NCBI GenBank assembly: GCA_030849965.1
Contig: JAVDKL010000001.1
Coordinates: 186,001-250,000, forward strand
From: Schauerella fraxinea
GTDB taxonomy: Bacteria > Pseudomonadota > Gammaproteobacteria > Burkholderiales > Burkholderiaceae_B
Direction: 5' to 3'
DNA: 64,000 nt
Shown here: one piece after another, positions 28,027 through 36,510 of the stretch
How the letters are laid out: the number at the start of each line of letters is the position of its first letter
Position numbering within the stretch: position 1 is the first letter of the stretch
Translations under genes and position numbers: made by a program
The notes under the pieces: generated by a model
Database searches by the model: none
Told to the model about the DNA's origin: nothing
What the model saw: the letters and a program-made list of their open reading frames with translations, nothing else

Positions 28027-29673
28027 ATGCAATCTCGTCTGGGCGCGTCGCTACGCGTCAATACTGTTCTCACCGCCGTGCTGGCGTTCTTCGTTGCTGC
28101 CTTTGCCTTGGCTGCTGCGGGGGCCGTCGGGCTATCGCTCGAAAACCAGCGCTGGATTGCCGAGCTTGGCCGCGGCAACATCGAGCGCGCCAGCGATCTG
28201 AGCGACGCGACCAGCCGAGTGTTCCAGGCCCGGGCGCTGTTGACCGAAGCCAAAACCAATATGGAAGGCGGCATGATCGAAGCCCGCGATGCGGCCCTCA
28301 AGCGCGTCACCATCATGTTGGACGGCGCCGCCAGCAAGATCGAGCGGCTTCGTGCCAATGCCGATGATGATGCCCAGGGCAAGCCGCGCTACGACGCCGT
28401 GCTCGCCGCGTACGATGCCTTCGCCGGCCGAGGGTTGGCGCCGCTTGCCGCTGCGTTGCAAGGGTGGAACGGGATCGAGGCCAATCGCTTGAGCGATGCT
28501 GTGATTCCGAATCTCTCTGCCGATTTCGTCGCGCGGGTCGACGACTACCAGCAATACATGCGCGATCGGGGCGAGCGGTCGGTCGCACGCGCGGCCGACG
28601 TGCTGCAAACCGCCATCTGGGCCGCATTGGCGGCGTTGGGTGTGGTGTGTGTGCTGGCGATTGCGTCGCGACTCGTGTTCGGCCGCGTGGTGTTGCGCCC
28701 CTTGACGGGCGCCGGTCACCATTTCGACCGCATGGCCGACGGCGATCTAACAGCGCCGATCGAGCAGCGGGGCAGCAACGAAATCGGCGTGCTGTTTGGG
28801 GCGATGCGACGGATGCAGGGCGGGCTGTCGCAGGCGGTGCGCAGTGTACGGTTGGGTGTGGACAGCATGCATGCCGGCGTGCGGGATATTGCCGAAGGTG
28901 GCGCGGATATGTCGATGCGCACGGCGCGCCAGGCCGCGGCCGTTCAGGAAACGGCTGCCAGCATGGCGACATTGGGCACGACGGTTCAGCACACGGCCGA
29001 ACAGGCCCAGGGCGCAGCAGTGGGCGCGCAGGCAGCGACTCGGTTGGCGCGTGAAGCGGGCAGTGCGGTCGAACGGGCCGAGCAGCGCATGCACGAGATG
29101 GCCGGGGAGGCCGGGCGAATCGGGGCCATCGTCAGCGTGGTCGAAAGCATTGCCTTTCAAACAAATATTCTGGCGCTCAATGCTGCCGTGGAAGCGGCAC
29201 GCGCAGGCCAGGAGGGACGCGGGTTCGCAGTGGTGGCAGGCGAAGTGCGCACGCTGGCGCAACGCAGCGCCCTGGCGGCCAAGGAGATCAAGGCCTTGAT
29301 CGATGCGGCGACGGCTTGCGCCGACGCCGGGGTGAAAGAAGCGGCCGATGCCGGGCGTACCGTTCGTCAAGTCGTGACGGCGATCGACGGCGTGCGTCAG
29401 GCGGCTGACGAGATATCCCTGTTTGCCAATGAGCAGGCGGATCGGATCGTGCAGGTCAACGCGGCGGTGATGGAAATCGACCGGGGCACGCAGGAAAACG
29501 CGGCGATGGTTGAGCAGACTGCAGCGGCGGCGCATCAACTGGCCGAGCAGGCCGACAACCTGCGCGCCGCCATGGCGGCATTCGTGGTGGACGGAGGTGG
29601 GCAGGTACCGTCGCGCGCACCGGCAGTTGCGGACGAACGCTATGCCAGGCTGTCGCACGCGCCCGCTTATTGA
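28027..29673 (+). CDS. Methyl-accepting chemotaxis protein
   Basis: A 548-residue Tar-like receptor: TM1 at residues 14-35, a roughly 160-residue periplasmic four-helix-type sensor, TM2 near 196-215, HAMP ([26 protein letters not shown]) and a cytoplasmic signalling domain. Its hairpin tip ([41 protein letters not shown] at about 395) is highly conserved. No NWETF-like CheR-docking pentapeptide ends the protein, so it may rely on other receptors for adaptation. AGCAGGA lies just before the ATG. Ligand unknown. Confidence 0.95.
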   Translation: MQSRLGASLRVNTVLTAVLAFFVAAFALAAAGAVGLSLENQRWIAELGRGNIERASDLSDATSRVFQARALLTEAKTNMEGGMIEARDAALKRVTIMLDGAASKIERLRANADDDAQGKPRYDAVLAAYDAFAGRGLAPLAAALQGWNGIEANRLSDAVIPNLSADFVARVDDYQQYMRDRGERSVARAADVLQTAIWAALAALGVVCVLAIASRLVFGRVVLRPLTGAGHHFDRMADGDLTAPIEQRGSNEIGVLFGAMRRMQGGLSQAVRSVRLGVDSMHAGVRDIAEGGADMSMRTARQAAAVQETAASMATLGTTVQHTAEQAQGAAVGAQAATRLAREAGSAVERAEQRMHEMAGEAGRIGAIVSVVESIAFQTNILALNAAVEAARAGQEGRGFAVVAGEVRTLAQRSALAAKEIKALIDAATACADAGVKEAADAGRTVRQVVTAIDGVRQAADEISLFANEQADRIVQVNAAVMEIDRGTQENAAMVEQTAAAAHQLAEQADNLRAAMAAFVVDGGGQVPSRAPAVADERYARLSHAPAY

Positions 29674-29685
29674 GGCGAGCGAGGG

Positions 29686-29709
29686 ACCGAGCGCAACACC
29701 TCGCTCGGT
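29686..29709 (+). terminator. Stem-loop after the chemoreceptor gene
   Basis: ACCGAGCG (29686-29693) pairs perfectly with CGCTCGGT (29702-29709), 13 bases after the stop. A U-tract is lacking, so termination efficiency is uncertain. Confidence 0.5.
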
Positions 29710-29820
29710 TCGTTATATCGAAAGATGAATGCCCCGCGAGGCGGCGGTGCGGGTGAAACCAACCCACGTTAGCGCCGACGATCCTCCAGACGGAAGGTAG
29801 CGCGTCAGCTAATAAGAAGG

Positions 29821-30011
29821 CAACCCGTTAAGTAGGCGAGCTGCTAAGTAGAAATCCCGCTAAGCAGCAACCTGCCAAGTAGGCGACCTGCCAAGTAGGC
29901 GACCTGCCAATTAAGCAACCTGCCAAGTAAGCGACGTGCTAAGTAGGAAACCCGCTAAGCAGGCAACCTGTTATGCGGGCAACCTGCCAAGCAGGCAACC
30001 TGCTAAGTCAG
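29821..30011. repeat. Minisatellite of 12 tandem units, about 16 bp each
   Basis: Consensus CAACCTGCCAAGTAGG, 16-base period from 29821 to 30011 with one 15-base unit; a possible degenerate 13th unit precedes at about 29804. Variation between units is mostly C/T and A/G at fixed positions. The last unit runs over the stop codon (30003-30005) of the EAL-GGDEF gene, so the array includes the 3' end of that coding sequence. It fills the junction between two convergent genes. Confidence 0.95.
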
Positions 30012-31826
30012 CAGCGCCAGATCCACATAAGGCTCGGTCACCAGCGACAGATTGCCGTGTTTAACCTTGTGCTTGACGTGCGCAGCGGCCGAGGCGATGT
30101 CTTCGGGGCGTAGCCGGCCGCACGCGGCGGGTCGCACGAGCAGGGCGCCGATGCCGATCGTCACGAAAGGGAAAAACCGTGGCACGCCATAGCGGTCTTC
30201 CGCTTCGATGCCCCCATTGCTGCGGCCGGCGTCGTCATACAGGGCGATCGCGCGGGTATTGAACTCGGCGATGATGCGCAGCGCGCGGTCATGCCAGTCG
30301 GGGCTGCGAAACAGCACGACGAAATCGTCGCCGCCCACATGGCCCACGAAATCGCGTTGCGGATCGCAGTGGGCGCGGATCACTTCGGCGCACAGCAGGA
30401 TCATGTCGTCGCCCCGCCAGTAGCCGAACACATCGTTGAAGGGTTTGAAATTGTTCAGGTCGCCGTAGCAGGTCACGAAATCACTGCCTTGCTCGACCAG
30501 TGCCGCAATGTGTTGGCTGATCGGAATATTGCCGGGCAATGACGTCAACGGGTTGGCGTAACGGGCAGCTTCAATGCGCATCTCGGTCACCGACCGCACC
30601 AGCGCTTCACCCGTGCCCAGGCCGTCGTAGCAGCCGTCGCGCGTGATGACGAAGCCGTCCATCAGGTAGCGCTGATCTTCGGAAATCAGCACGTGGCTGA
30701 GTTGATCGATCGACACGCTCAGCTCGACAAGCACGGGCGCCGTGTTCATGAATGTCGAGCAGGGATTGCGACCGAAGAGTTCGCGCGTATAGCGCTGTGC
30801 GTAGCGCTCCGAGAAATCGCGGCGGTTGATGATGCCCACGGGGCAGTTGGCATCGTCCACGATCGCGACGGCATGCAGCGATTTGTGCTCGTCAAACAGC
30901 TTATGCACGTCGTCGTTGGAGTGATCCGGCCGCAGCACGGGCGCATCCAGGCGCAGGCTGGCCGCGGTCCCGGCGCGATCGGTATGGTGCCCGACCGTGC
31001 GCGTGGCCAGCGTGTGTGCGGCGGCGTCGAGAATGTTCGGTTGAATCTCGGCATTGGGGCGGCCCAGCATCCAGCCTTGCGCGTAGCGGATGCCCATGTC
31101 GCGCACGCACGCCAGATCTTCCGCGGTCTCGATGCCTTCGGCGATCACTGCCGTCGAGAAGCACTGCGCCACAGCCAGCACGGCACGCACCATTTTCTGG
31201 CGCCGGTCGTCGGTGGCGATACCGTGGAAGAAGTAGCGGTCGATTTTGACGAGATCGGGCCGCACCTCCGACCACAACTGAAGGCTGGAGTGACCCACAC
31301 CATAATCATCCAGCGCGATGCGCACGCCGTACGCCCGCAACATGGCAAACGCTTCGGTGAGCACCGGCAGGTGCGGCACCACGGGATCGGTTTCGGTGAG
31401 CTCGAGCACGATGCGTTCGGGATCGAGACCCGTCGCACCGAAGAGGCGCGCGGGCATCTCGTCGCGCCATTGCAGCCAGTGATGCACGATGGCCGTGGCC
31501 GACATGTTGATGAACAGGTGGCCCGTACCTTCCTGCGCGGCGAAGGCCTGGACGGCGGCGTGTGCGCTGGCCAGTTCGAGTTGCGGCTGCAGGCCTTGGC
31601 GGCGCGCCTCGCTGAACAATGCGTCGGGCGTGCGCAGCAACGTATCGTCGGGACCTCGGATCAGGCTTTCATGACCATACACACGATTACGCATCATGTC
31701 GTAGACCACCTGGAAGTGCGGCGTGAGCTGACGCTTGGAGAGAATCTCGGTCAGACTGCAGGTGGAACTGGCAAAAGCAGCGTGCGCCGTCGCGGGTCCG
31801 CCGGGGGTGCGCGTAGACGCGGTCAT
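30003..31826 (-). CDS. Cyclic-di-GMP signalling protein: EAL, CBS-like and GGDEF domains
   Basis: A 607-residue cytosolic protein (no membrane segment). The EAL phosphodiesterase domain occupies about residues 30-270 with its key acids in place: GHESLIRG (Glu53), FINMSA, LELTETD, IALDDYGVG, VKIDRYF, VIAEGIET and AQGWMLGRP. A middle segment (about 295-420: SLHAVAIVDDANCPVGIINRRDF) looks like a CBS pair. The C-terminal GGDEF domain reads GGDDF at about residue 499, with a conservative change at the fourth position and no RxxD inhibitory site, so cyclase activity is doubtful. This architecture is known in proteobacteria as EAL-CBS-GGDEF. Likely net phosphodiesterase. Confidence 0.93.
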   Translation of the reverse strand: MTASTRTPGGPATAHAAFASSTCSLTEILSKRQLTPHFQVVYDMMRNRVYGHESLIRGPDDTLLRTPDALFSEARRQGLQPQLELASAHAAVQAFAAQEGTGHLFINMSATAIVHHWLQWRDEMPARLFGATGLDPERIVLELTETDPVVPHLPVLTEAFAMLRAYGVRIALDDYGVGHSSLQLWSEVRPDLVKIDRYFFHGIATDDRRQKMVRAVLAVAQCFSTAVIAEGIETAEDLACVRDMGIRYAQGWMLGRPNAEIQPNILDAAAHTLATRTVGHHTDRAGTAASLRLDAPVLRPDHSNDDVHKLFDEHKSLHAVAIVDDANCPVGIINRRDFSERYAQRYTRELFGRNPCSTFMNTAPVLVELSVSIDQLSHVLISEDQRYLMDGFVITRDGCYDGLGTGEALVRSVTEMRIEAARYANPLTSLPGNIPISQHIAALVEQGSDFVTCYGDLNNFKPFNDVFGYWRGDDMILLCAEVIRAHCDPQRDFVGHVGGDDFVVLFRSPDWHDRALRIIAEFNTRAIALYDDAGRSNGGIEAEDRYGVPRFFPFVTIGIGALLVRPAACGRLRPEDIASAAAHVKHKVKHGNLSLVTEPYVDLALLT

Positions 31827-31874
31827 GATGAGCCTTCAGTAGGTTTTGTAAACCTTGGATTCTTTCAGTCGAAT

Positions 31875-31892
31875 GTGACAGTTCCATGTCAC
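31875..31892. promoter_or_regulatory. Inverted repeat GTGACA-N6-TGTCAC
   Basis: Six-base arms at 31875-31880 and 31887-31892 in the 99-base gap between the divergent EAL-GGDEF gene and rdgB. It overlaps the -35 region proposed for rdgB. Spacing does not fit a CRP/FNR site (10 instead of 6 bases between TGTGA and TCAC). Probable operator of an unknown regulator. Confidence 0.4.
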
Positions 31893-31919
31893 GACATCGG
31901 ATGTTCTCCGGCATACAAT
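31891..31919 (+). promoter_or_regulatory. Possible sigma-70 promoter of rdgB
   Basis: ACGACA (31891-31896), 17-base spacer, TACAAT (31914-31919). The start point would fall at or next to the rdgB ATG (31926), implying a leaderless or near-leaderless message. Confidence 0.4.
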
Positions 31920-31925
31920 CCCAGG

Positions 31926-32549
31926 ATGACTACACATACCGAAGACTCTCTCGTACGCGTGGTGCTGGCGTCCAACAACCCCGGCAAGCTGCGCGAATTT
32001 TCGGCGCTCTTCGCGCCTTTGGGCATCGAGCTCATCTCGCAGGCGGAGCTTGGGGTGCCCGAGCCCGAGGAGCCGTATGTCACGTTTGTCGAAAATGCCC
32101 TGACCAAAGCGCGTCATGCCAGCCGCATCACCGGCTTGCCGGCGCTGTCCGACGATTCGGGGTTGTGCGTGGAAGCGCTGGGCGGTGCGCCCGGGGTGCT
32201 GTCGGCCCGGTACGCCCAGCAGCCCGGCGGCCCCAAATCGGATGCCGACAATAACGAGTTATTGATCCGCAACCTGGAAGGCGTGAGCGACCGCCGGGCG
32301 CGTTATGTGGCTGTGCTGGTGCTGGTGCGGGGCGAAAATGACCCGCAGCCCTTGATCGGTGAAGGCGTCTGGCATGGCGAGATCATCGATACGCCGCGGG
32401 GCTCGAATGGCTTCGGCTACGACGCGCATTTCTATTTGCCCGATCGCGGTCATACCGCGGCCGAACTCGAGCCCGCGGAAAAAAACCGCGTGAGTCACCG
32501 CGCCCGCGCGCTGGCACATTTGCTGGACAAGTTGTCCACGACCGCCTGA
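31926..32549 (+). CDS. rdgB: XTP/dITP pyrophosphatase (non-canonical purine NTP hydrolase)
   Basis: House-cleaning enzyme that removes ITP, dITP and XTP. The 207-residue protein has the Ham1 fold motifs VVLASNNPGKLREF, YVTFVENALTKARHAS, PALSDDSGLCVEALGGAPGVLSARYA, GSNGFGYDAHFYL and NRVSHRARAL. Start at the ATG 31926 by family length; only AGG lies directly against it, so there is no normal ribosome site. Followed after 9 bases by hemW, a conserved betaproteobacterial pair. Confidence 0.95.
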   Translation: MTTHTEDSLVRVVLASNNPGKLREFSALFAPLGIELISQAELGVPEPEEPYVTFVENALTKARHASRITGLPALSDDSGLCVEALGGAPGVLSARYAQQPGGPKSDADNNELLIRNLEGVSDRRARYVAVLVLVRGENDPQPLIGEGVWHGEIIDTPRGSNGFGYDAHFYLPDRGHTAAELEPAEKNRVSHRARALAHLLDKLSTTA

Positions 32550-32558
32550 CATCGCTGT

Positions 32559-33791
32559 ATGGCCATTACCATTCCTATCGTGCGCGAGGGGGCGACCCCG
32601 CCGCGCCGCATGCCTTTGGGCGCAAGCTCAGGCACCAGTCGCCTGACCGCATTGCCGCCGCTGTCCCTTTACCTGCACGTGCCCTGGTGCGTGCGCAAGT
32701 GCCCGTATTGCGACTTCAATTCGCATGCCGCGCCGGCCGGGCCGTTGCCCGAGGCGGCTTATCTCGATGCACTGCGCGGTGATATCGAGCAAGCGCTGCC
32801 GCTCGTGTGGGGCCGGCAGGTCATGTCGATATTCATCGGGGGCGGCACGCCGAGCCTGCTGTCGGCCGCCTCGATCGACACGATCATGGGCATGCTGCGC
32901 GCGCACTTCAATCTGATCCCGGACGCCGAGGTCACGCTCGAAGCGAATCCGGGCACTGCCGAAGCAGGCCGTTTCAAGGCTTACGCGGCGAGCGGCATCA
33001 ACCGGATTTCGCTGGGCATTCAAACCTTCGACGACGTGCGCTTGAAGACGCTTGGACGCATCCATGACGCCGCCCAGGCACGCGCCGCGATCGAGATGGC
33101 GCAACAGGCCGTCTCCCGGGTAAATCTGGACATCATGTTTGCCTTGCCGGGTCAGACGCTCGAGACCTGTACGCAGGATGTGCGCGAGGCCTTGTCGTTC
33201 GGCACGGAGCATCTGTCGCTTTATCACCTGACGATGGAGCCCAATACCGTTTTCGCCAAATATCCGCCGGCCGCCTTGCCGGATGACGACGACGGTGCAG
33301 CCATGCAGGATGCCGTCGCCGATCTGGCCGAGAGTGCAGGCTTGCAGCGCTACGAAGTCTCGGCTTATGCCCGGCCGGGTGCGCGCAGTCGGCACAATAT
33401 GAACTATTGGACGTTTGGCGATTATCTCGGCCTTGGGCCCGGCGCACACGGCAAACTGTCATTTCATGATCGCATCATCCGGCAGGCGAGGGTGAAGCAG
33501 CCGGAAAGCTGGATCAGCGGCGTGGCAGCGGGGGACGGTCGGCATATCGCCGAACACGTCGACGTTCAGGCCGATGCGCTGCCCTTCGAGTTCATGCTCA
33601 ATGCGTTGCGGTTACGGGAAGGGGTGCCAACACCGCTCTTCGAAACCCATACCGGCCTTTCGATGGCGCAGATTGCGCACCAATTGGAGGCAGGCGTGAA
33701 ACGAGGCTTGATGTCGCCCGATCCGGGGCGATTGCAGACGACGCCGCTGGGGTGGCAGTTTCTCAACGACACCCAGGCGCTCTTTTTGTAA
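32559..33791 (+). CDS. hemW: Radical SAM haem chaperone HemW (coproporphyrinogen dehydrogenase-like)
   Basis: A 410-residue radical SAM protein with the CxxxCxxC iron-sulfur motif in YLHVPWCVRKCPYCDFNSH, GGGTPSLLS, LEANPG, GINRISLGIQTF, DIMFALPGQT and HNMNYWTFGDYLGLGPGAHG. The length and the absence of the HemN N-terminal region identify HemW, a haem chaperone, rather than the oxygen-independent coproporphyrinogen oxidase with which it is often confused. An extra N-terminal stretch of about 35 residues precedes the fold. Likely co-transcribed with rdgB. Confidence 0.93.
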   Translation: MAITIPIVREGATPPRRMPLGASSGTSRLTALPPLSLYLHVPWCVRKCPYCDFNSHAAPAGPLPEAAYLDALRGDIEQALPLVWGRQVMSIFIGGGTPSLLSAASIDTIMGMLRAHFNLIPDAEVTLEANPGTAEAGRFKAYAASGINRISLGIQTFDDVRLKTLGRIHDAAQARAAIEMAQQAVSRVNLDIMFALPGQTLETCTQDVREALSFGTEHLSLYHLTMEPNTVFAKYPPAALPDDDDGAAMQDAVADLAESAGLQRYEVSAYARPGARSRHNMNYWTFGDYLGLGPGAHGKLSFHDRIIRQARVKQPESWISGVAAGDGRHIAEHVDVQADALPFEFMLNALRLREGVPTPLFETHTGLSMAQIAHQLEAGVKRGLMSPDPGRLQTTPLGWQFLNDTQALFL

Positions 33792-33842
33792 ACCGTGGTG
33801 CACCGCGCGTGCCCCGTTGTGGGGCGTTTGTGCATCATGTTT

Positions 33843-33859
33843 TGCACTATTATGGTGCT
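33843..33859 (+). promoter_or_regulatory. NtrC binding site upstream of glnA
   Basis: TGCACTATTATGGTGCT matches the NtrC consensus TGCACYA-N3-TGGTGCA at 13 of 14 fixed positions. A further half-site-like palindrome, TGGTGCACC, lies at 33797-33805. The main site is centred about 61 bases upstream of the sigma-54 -12 element. Confidence 0.85.
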
Positions 33860-33898
33860 TAAGCACTGTTTCAGGCAGGGTAGCGCCGCGCTAAAAGT

Positions 33899-33914
33899 TG
33901 GCACACATATTGCT
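33899..33914 (+). promoter_or_regulatory. Sigma-54 promoter of glnA
   Basis: TGGCAC (33899-33904), five bases, TTGCT (33910-33914): a perfect -24/-12 match with GG-N10-GC spacing. With the upstream NtrC site it makes glnA (and partly ntrBC) nitrogen-regulated. Confidence 0.92.
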
Positions 33915-33970
33915 TTTTACCCCTCGTGCCAATCGAGAGGCGGTGCCCTCGACCTTTTTTTGGAGATGAC

Positions 33971-35383
33971 ATGGCAAGCCCGAAAGACGTTTTAAAGCAG
34001 ATCGCTGAGCAAGAAGTCAAATTCGTCGACTTCCGTTTTACCGATACCGCAGGTCGCGAACACCACATTTCGGTGCCGACCACCGCCGTTGACGAAGACA
34101 AGCTCGAAAGCGGCCAAGCATTCGACGGCTCGTCGATTCCCGGCTGGAAGGGTATCGAGGCGTCCGACATGCTGCTCGTGCCGGATCTGGATACCGCAAA
34201 GCTGGATCCGTTCCGCGAAGAAGCGACGATGATCATGACGTGCGACGTCGTGGAACCGTCCGATTTGAAGGGCTATGACCGCGACCCGCGTTCGTTGGCC
34301 AAGCGCGCCGAAGCCTACCTGAAGTCCTCCGGCCTGGGCGACACCGCCTATTTCGGTCCGGAACCCGAATTTTTCGTGTTCGACGGCGTGACCTGGGGCA
34401 CCGACATGTCCGGCACGTTCGTCAAGATCAAGTCCGAAGAAGGCAGTTGGTCCAGCGCGCTGGAATTCGAAGGCGGCAACCTGGGCCACCGCCCGGGCGT
34501 GAAGGGCGGCTACTTCCCCGTGCCCCCGGTCGATTCGTTCCAGGATATGCGTTCGGAAATGTGCCTGCTGCTCGAAGAGCTGGGCGTGCCCGTTGAAGTG
34601 CATCACCACGAAGTGGCCAACGCCGGCCAGCTCGAGATCGGCACCAAGTTCAGCACGCTGGTTCAGCGCGCCGACTGGAACCAGATCATGAAATACGTGA
34701 TCCACAATGTGGCCCACGTCTACGGCAAGACGGCGACGTTCATGCCCAAGCCCATCGTTGGCGACAACGGTTCGGGTATGCACGTGCACCAATCGATCTG
34801 GAAAGATGGTCAGAACTTGTTCGCCGGCAACGGCTACGCCGGTCTGTCCGAATTTGCGCTTCACTACATCGGCGGCATCATCAAGCACGCCCGTGCACTG
34901 AACGCGATCACGAACCCGGGCACCAACTCGTACAAGCGTCTGGTTCCGCACTTCGAAGCCCCGGTCAAGCTGGCCTATTCGGCCCGCAACCGTTCGGCCT
35001 CGATCCGTATTCCTTACGTTGCCAACGCCAAGGCGCGCCGCATTGAAACGCGCTTCCCGGATCCCCTGGCCAACCCGTACCTGGCTTTCTCGGCCTTGAT
35101 GATGGCCGGTCTGGACGGTGTCCAGAACAAGATCCACCCGGGCGATCCCGCCGACAAGAACCTCTACGATCTGCCGCCCGAAGAAGACGCGAAGATCCCG
35201 ACGGTTTGCGCCTCGCTGGACGAAGCCCTGGACGCGCTGGACAAGGATCGCGAGTTCCTGACCCGTGGTGGCGTGTTCAGCAACGACATGATCGATGCCT
35301 ACATCGACCTCAAGATGCAGGAAGTCACGCGTTTGCGCATGACGACCCATCCGGTCGAGTTCGAGATGTACTACAGCCTGTAA
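33971..35383 (+). CDS. glnA: Glutamine synthetase type I (adenylylation-regulated)
   Basis: Assimilates ammonium: glutamate + NH3 + ATP to glutamine. The 470-residue protein is a GSI-beta enzyme: [56 protein letters not shown] and the adenylylation loop [10 protein letters not shown] with the target Tyr at residue 399. ATG at 33971 follows GGAG. Preceded by a sigma-54 promoter and NtrC site, and separated from ntrB by a terminator-like stem-loop. Confidence 0.98.
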   Translation: MASPKDVLKQIAEQEVKFVDFRFTDTAGREHHISVPTTAVDEDKLESGQAFDGSSIPGWKGIEASDMLLVPDLDTAKLDPFREEATMIMTCDVVEPSDLKGYDRDPRSLAKRAEAYLKSSGLGDTAYFGPEPEFFVFDGVTWGTDMSGTFVKIKSEEGSWSSALEFEGGNLGHRPGVKGGYFPVPPVDSFQDMRSEMCLLLEELGVPVEVHHHEVANAGQLEIGTKFSTLVQRADWNQIMKYVIHNVAHVYGKTATFMPKPIVGDNGSGMHVHQSIWKDGQNLFAGNGYAGLSEFALHYIGGIIKHARALNAITNPGTNSYKRLVPHFEAPVKLAYSARNRSASIRIPYVANAKARRIETRFPDPLANPYLAFSALMMAGLDGVQNKIHPGDPADKNLYDLPPEEDAKIPTVCASLDEALDALDKDREFLTRGGVFSNDMIDAYIDLKMQEVTRLRMTTHPVEFEMYYSL

Positions 35384-35395
35384 TTTCGGCTTGAA

Positions 35396-35442
35396 GGGGC
35401 GGGCTCGCGACGGGCTCGCCGTGTTGCTATCCCGCCCCGGTT
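35396..35442 (+). terminator. Attenuator-type stem-loop between glnA and ntrB
   Basis: GGGGCGGG (35396-35403) pairs with CCCGCCCC (35431-35438), with a small inner hairpin (GCGA/TCGC) and then GGTTTT. It probably stops most glnA transcripts and lowers ntrBC expression, as the glnA terminator does in enteric glnALG. The ntrB ATG follows within 10 bases and has no ribosome site. Confidence 0.7.
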
Positions 35443-35448
35443 TTACTT

Positions 35449-36510
35449 ATGAATGTAGACGCCCTCGACCTTCTCGCTACCGCTGTTTTACTGCTGAACG
35501 AACAAGGTCAGGTCGATCATGTGAATGCAGCAGCCGAAGATCTTTTTGGCCGCTCTCGCAAGCAGATGTGCGGACAGCCCGCTTCGGGCTTGTTCGATAA
35601 TCCCCAAGAATTAGCGTCGTCCATCGAACGCGCCGCCCGTGGTGCCGTGGCCGATGTACGTCAATCGTCGACCCTGCGGCGCGGCTCGGATCCGATCGAA
35701 GTGTCGGTGACCACCGTGTCGTTATCGGGCCAGAAATGGCCGGTATTGATCGAAACGCGTGAAATCGAGCAGCGGCTTCTGGCCGACCGGAATCACCGTT
35801 TGGTCGAAGAGATCGAAACCCATCGCCAGTTGCTGCGCAATCTGGCGCATGAAGTGAAAAACCCCCTGGGTGGTTTGCGTGGTGCGGCCCAATTGCTGGA
35901 AGCCGAACTGCCCAATGCCAGCCTGACGGAATATACGCAGGTCATCATTTCTGAAGCCGACCGCCTGCAGGCGCTGGTGGACCGGTTGATCGGTCCGCAA
36001 CGTGTGCCGCTCAATGCACGGCCGGTGAATATTCACGAGATCTGCGAGCGCGTGTGTGCGCTGATTCAAGCCGAGTTTCGTAGTGACGTGCGCCTGGTGC
36101 GCGACTACGACGCATCCGTGCCCGATGTTCCGGGCGATGCGGCCCGCTTGATGCAGGCGGTGCTGAACGTGGCACGCAACGCCGCGCAAGAGCTGGTGCT
36201 GTTGCGCCGGCCCGGCGAAGAGAGCTCGGGCGTGGTGACCTTTCGCACACGTGTCGCGCGCCAGATGATGTTGGCGCATCGCCGCCACCGTTTGGCGCTC
36301 GTTCTGTCCATCATCGATAACGGACCGGGCGTGCCCGAAGATATTCGCGATCGACTCTTTCATCCCCTTGTCACCGGCCGTGCCGGCGGCACCGGATTGG
36401 GCCTGAGCCTGGCCCAGGATTTTGTCCAGCAGCACGGTGGCATCATCGAATTCGATTCCCGTCCCGGGCATACCGAATTTCGTCTGGTACTGCCGATGGA
36501 GACCGCATGA
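35449..36510 (+). CDS. ntrB: Nitrogen sensor kinase/phosphatase NtrB (NRII)
   Basis: Cytosolic histidine kinase that phosphorylates NtrC when PII is uridylylated. The 353-residue protein has an N-terminal PAS domain (LLATAVLLLNEQGQVDHVNAAAE), the H-box LAHEVKNPLGGLRGAAQLLE, an N-box (LNVARNAAQE), IDNGPGVPEDIRDRLFHPLVTGR and GGTGLGLSLAQDFVQQHGG. Length fits NtrB. Its stop overlaps the ntrC start (ATGA). Confidence 0.96.
   Translation: MNVDALDLLATAVLLLNEQGQVDHVNAAAEDLFGRSRKQMCGQPASGLFDNPQELASSIERAARGAVADVRQSSTLRRGSDPIEVSVTTVSLSGQKWPVLIETREIEQRLLADRNHRLVEEIETHRQLLRNLAHEVKNPLGGLRGAAQLLEAELPNASLTEYTQVIISEADRLQALVDRLIGPQRVPLNARPVNIHEICERVCALIQAEFRSDVRLVRDYDASVPDVPGDAARLMQAVLNVARNAAQELVLLRRPGEESSGVVTFRTRVARQMMLAHRRHRLALVLSIIDNGPGVPEDIRDRLFHPLVTGRAGGTGLGLSLAQDFVQQHGGIIEFDSRPGHTEFRLVLPMETA

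Noticed and set aside
31874-31892. CRP/FNR site upstream of rdgB
   Set aside because: TGTGA and TCAC are 10 bases apart instead of 6, so the geometry is wrong; kept only as a generic inverted repeat.
33992-35350. 452-codon minus-strand frame opposite glnA
   Set aside because: glnA is certain; the antisense product is low in plausible structure and has no start signals.
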